Position numbers and translations under genes: made by a program
Part shown: piece after piece, positions 13,414-15,255 of the stretch
Numbering within the stretch: position 1 is the stretch's first letter
Layout of the letters: every line of letters begins with the position of its first letter
The notes under the pieces: generated by a model
The model's input: only the letters and a program-made list of their open reading frames with translations
Told to the model about the DNA's origin: nothing
Databases searched by the model: none
Assembly (NCBI GenBank): GCA_004554775.1
Contig: SFKI01000033.1
Span: forward strand, 1-15,255
Length of the DNA stretch: 15,255 nucleotides
DNA from: Subdoligranulum variabile
GTDB taxonomy: Bacteria; Bacillota; Clostridia; Oscillospirales; Ruminococcaceae
Direction of reading: 5' to 3'

Positions 13414-13764
13414 ATGATCCGTCGCAGTGAAGAAAAGCAATCCGTCCGCAAGCCCGCCCCGTTTAACGGAGTGGGCGAAATCACCGTCCGCAGCCTGCTG
13501 AACGGCCCCGAGGAAATGAGCCAGAAGGGCCGCGTGTTTGGCCATACCACCGTCTACCCCGGCAGTGAGATCGGCTACCATATCCACACGGGCGACAGCG
13601 AGACCTATTACATCCTGAGCGGCAAGGGCCTGTACAACGACAACGGCACTGAGGTCGAGATCGGCGCCGGTGACGTGACCTACTGCGCCCCTGGCGAGGG
13701 CCACGGCCTGAAATGCCTGGGCGGCGAGCCAATTGAAATGATTGCACTGATTCTGTACGAATAA
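13414..13764 (+). CDS. Small single-domain cupin
   Basis: A 116-residue beta-barrel protein. AAAGGAG lies 9 bases before the start. Cupin motif 1 is complete (GSEIGYHIHTGDSETYYILSG) in outline, with metal ligands His56, His58 and Glu63. Motif 2 (GDVTYCAPGEGHGL) supplies His97. Small stand-alone cupins include isomerases, dioxygenases and ligand-binding proteins, and sequence alone does not choose between them. It is transcribed away from the thioesterase, and its transcript runs toward the integrase 58 bases downstream with no terminator visible. Confidence 0.85.
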   Translation: MIRRSEEKQSVRKPAPFNGVGEITVRSLLNGPEEMSQKGRVFGHTTVYPGSEIGYHIHTGDSETYYILSGKGLYNDNGTEVEIGAGDVTYCAPGEGHGLKCLGGEPIEMIALILYE

Positions 13765-13822
13765 AGTTTCGCCCTATCACGGGATGTTGGAGAATCTCTG
13801 CAAAGTACGTATCCTATGAGTC

Positions 13823-14785
13823 ATGCCCCACAAAAGGCTTTTACTTACGCCTGAACCCATCAACCGCAGCATTACGCTGGCAAAGTACATCGTACACTGG
13901 GTAGCTGATGTAGGACCCAAGAAGTTGGCGGACTCTACATTTCGACGCGACGAACAGGATATTCGCAGAATCCTGCCTGCTCTGGGAAACTACAAGCTGA
14001 CGGATTTACGCAAGGAGGTCATCCGAGAATTTTACGAAGAAATGCGGCACACACCGCGTCTAGACGGCAGAGGAAATCTATCCGAGAAGTCGGTCGAAGG
14101 CTTACACAACACGCTGTGCGGCATCCTATCGGCGGCTGTGGACGAGGGATACCTTACTCACAATCCCGCATGGAGATGTTACAAACCGAAAGGACAAAAG
14201 TTCGAGGGACAGAGCATGAAATATGAAACCTATTTCAAATTAGTACTTGCCACTGGATTGCGCAGGGGTGAAGCCTGTGGGCTGAAATGGAGTGATATCA
14301 ACTGGCGCAAACGGACGATTCATGTACAACGCGGAGTCGTGAAGTTGAGCCACCAAGAGTCCATCACGAAAGACCCTAAGACGACAAGCGGTGACCGCAT
14401 GGTGTATTTGAGTAAAGAAATGTGCCAGCTACTCAAGGCGTGGCGGAAAGAATGCGAGTGGGATAGGCAGCAGACCGCGAACGAAACCGTATCTGAAGAT
14501 GATTACTTATTCCGCCAGCCTAACGTCAAGCCGATGAATCCCTGCACATTTACCTATCGCTTTAAGCTGATTTTGAAGGCTAACAACCTGTCACTGGATT
14601 TGAATGTGCATAGCTTGCGCCACACCAATGCCAGCCTGCTGATTGCGCAGGGCGTGGATGTACGAACGGTGGCTAGTCTATTGGGTCATGCACAGGCAAG
14701 TACAACGCTGGATATTTACGCCCATGCATTCGACAAGAACAAGCGCAAAGCGCAAGAAAAACTTGGAAAGGCGATTGGATTATGA
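13823..14785 (+). CDS. int: Tyrosine integrase, lacking an arm-binding domain and with a short inter-domain region
   Basis: A 320-residue phage/Tn916-type tyrosine recombinase. The catalytic set is intact: Arg147 (TGLRRGE), a beta-hairpin lysine near 186 (TKDPKT), His263 and Arg266 (HSLRHTNA), His289 (LLGHAQ) and the nucleophile Tyr299 (LDIYAHAF). The core-binding domain spans about 15-115. Two oddities: the protein starts without the N-terminal arm-binding domain of Tn916 Int (about 405 residues), and the join KGQK-FEGQSMKYETYF (123-138) seems to lack about 20 residues that relatives carry between the two domains, where the first helix of the catalytic domain should be. An in-frame TGA lies just before the start, and no good ribosome binding site is visible. 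It may be impaired. Confidence 0.88.
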   Translation: MPHKRLLLTPEPINRSITLAKYIVHWVADVGPKKLADSTFRRDEQDIRRILPALGNYKLTDLRKEVIREFYEEMRHTPRLDGRGNLSEKSVEGLHNTLCGILSAAVDEGYLTHNPAWRCYKPKGQKFEGQSMKYETYFKLVLATGLRRGEACGLKWSDINWRKRTIHVQRGVVKLSHQESITKDPKTTSGDRMVYLSKEMCQLLKAWRKECEWDRQQTANETVSEDDYLFRQPNVKPMNPCTFTYRFKLILKANNLSLDLNVHSLRHTNASLLIAQGVDVRTVASLLGHAQASTTLDIYAHAFDKNKRKAQEKLGKAIGL

Positions 14786-15056
14786 CGAGAAAAATCAAGC
14801 TGACACGCGCAAACAAAAGTATCTTACTGAAAGCACTGGCACCCTATTACTATCAAGAAAAGGCACTTGGCCATAACACGGAAAACCCGGGGCGACTGAT
14901 ACTGAAAATTGATTCTGTCCCAGCCGATAAAGAGCTACTTTTTCTACAGAAGAAATCCGCCTCATGCGAATCACTATAAACAGGCTGAGGAACGAGCGTC
15001 TAGGAAAAGGGCAGTACACCGATGCGGCAGACGATATGCTGCTAAAATTATTCTGA
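14782..15056 (+). pseudogene. Small integrase-linked gene split by a frameshift
   Basis: The start overlaps the integrase stop (ATGA), indicating translational coupling. The first frame gives TRKIKLTRANKSILLKALAP, a YYYQEKALGHNT segment and LILKIDSVPADKELLF, then ends at 14979. The next frame supplies a natural continuation, STEEIRLMRITINRLRNERL and QYTDAADDMLLKLF, ending at 15056. The switch falls at a run of five T (14939-14943). One extra T, or a -1 slip of the ribosome, would join the two halves into a protein of about 91 residues. A real indel, a sequencing error or programmed frameshifting are all possible. I do not recognise the function. Confidence 0.55.
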
Positions 15057-15079
15057 AAATCAAACACTAACAAAAACGA

Positions 15080-15117
15080 AAAACCTCATTGCAAAAAACA
15101 CATTGCAATGAGGTTTT
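15080..15117. terminator. Bidirectional terminator beside tRNA-Arg
   Basis: A perfect 15-bp stem pairs 15080-15094 with 15103-15117 around an 8-base loop, with A and T runs on both sides. On the minus strand it ends the tRNA transcript directly after the CCA. On the plus strand it ends transcription from the integrase and the small gene. Confidence 0.88.
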
Positions 15118-15118
15118 C

Positions 15119-15195
15119 TGGTGCGACCGGGAGGATTCGAACCTCTGGCCTTCCGGGTCGGAGCCGAACGCTCTATCCAGCTGAGCTACGATCGC
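15119..15195 (-). tRNA. tRNA-Arg (anticodon CCG)
   Basis: A complete cloverleaf on the minus strand. The acceptor stem GCGATCG/CGGTCGC has 7 pairs including one T-G. The D arm is GCTC/GAGC, the anticodon stem TTCGG/CCGGA, and the loop CTCCGAC gives anticodon CCG, which reads the codon CGG. The T loop is TTCGAAT, with one A-C mismatch in the T stem. Discriminator A and an encoded CCA complete the 3' end. tRNA genes are common integration sites, but here the 54-bp repeat flanks the 5' side and not the 3' end usually used. Confidence 0.95.
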
Positions 15196-15201
15196 CTATG
15201 T

Positions 15202-15255
15202 ATGAAAAACGCCGTTACAGCGTATTTCAATCTTGTAAAGTAGTCAATTTCCAAT
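15202..15255. repeat. 54-bp terminal direct repeat, right copy
   Basis: Identical to bases 1-54. It begins 6 bases beyond the tRNA-Arg 5' end, so it covers the place where the tRNA promoter should be. Minus-strand TTGACT or TTGAAA hexamers in it could serve as the -35. Confidence 0.95.

Noticed and set aside
1..15255. A plasmid or phage genome, given the matching ends
   Set aside because: No replication initiator, partition, relaxase, terminase, portal, capsid or tail gene is visible. An integrase with Xis and tRNA points to an integrative element.
1..15255. CRISPR array or insertion sequence
   Set aside because: No regularly spaced repeat-spacer units and no transposase frame were seen on either strand.

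Overview
The window looks like a low-molecular-weight mobile element from a Gram-positive gut Bacillota, most likely an Oscillospiraceae such as Faecalibacterium or Gemmiger. The reasons are the GC-rich coding of the central genes, the strong AAAGGAG-type ribosome binding sites, the LAAC lipobox with a Ser/Thr/Ala linker on the binding protein, and Tn916-type Xis and tyrosine integrase genes. This assignment is inference from style, not from a marker gene. Bases 1-54 are repeated exactly at 15202-15255, so the sequence is either a circular molecule or contig read slightly past its start, or an integrated element flanked by direct repeats.

Layout. (1) 1-2006 is AT-richer. It holds the repeat, an att-like stretch with integrase arm-site-like repeats and hairpins, a decayed gene, an unrecognised 239-residue protein, a truncated Fic toxin with its intact VbhA-type antitoxin, and a Tn916-like excisionase. 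(2) 2034-5794, minus strand, is a four-gene acyl-CoA operon read in the order SDR dehydrogenase, class III CoA-transferase, HMG-CoA-lyase-like enzyme, crotonase-fold enzyme. (3) 6074-8488, minus strand, is a membrane-bound AraC-type regulator with an extracytoplasmic sensor region. (4) 8944-12570, plus strand, is a TRAP transporter (dctP, dctQ, dctM) followed by an HD-domain protein. (5) 12805-13764 holds a PaaI-type thioesterase and a cupin, divergently transcribed from promoters that share -10 sequence. (6) 13823-15195 holds a tyrosine integrase, a frameshifted small gene and a complete tRNA-Arg(CCG).

How the genes may work together (inference): the TRAP system imports a carboxylate sensed outside the cell by the AraC-type regulator. 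The CoA-transferase activates it. The dehydrogenase and crotonase-fold enzyme rearrange it, and the HMG-CoA-lyase-like enzyme splits it by a retro-Claisen reaction, probably giving acetyl-CoA plus a keto acid. The thioesterase may clear stalled CoA esters. The substrate cannot be read from the sequence. Branched dicarboxylates such as 3-hydroxy-3-methylglutarate, 3-methylglutaconate, citramalate or itaconate are chemically reasonable guesses. A 15-base sequence recurs, nearly unchanged, in the control regions of the regulator and dctP, and in a looser form upstream of the dehydrogenase operon.

The most striking feature is the combination: an about 11.7 kb transport-plus-catabolism cargo between an excisionase and an integrase. 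Each of these sits immediately downstream of, and in the same direction as, a cargo transcription unit, with no visible terminator between. No replication, relaxase, conjugation or phage structural gene is visible.
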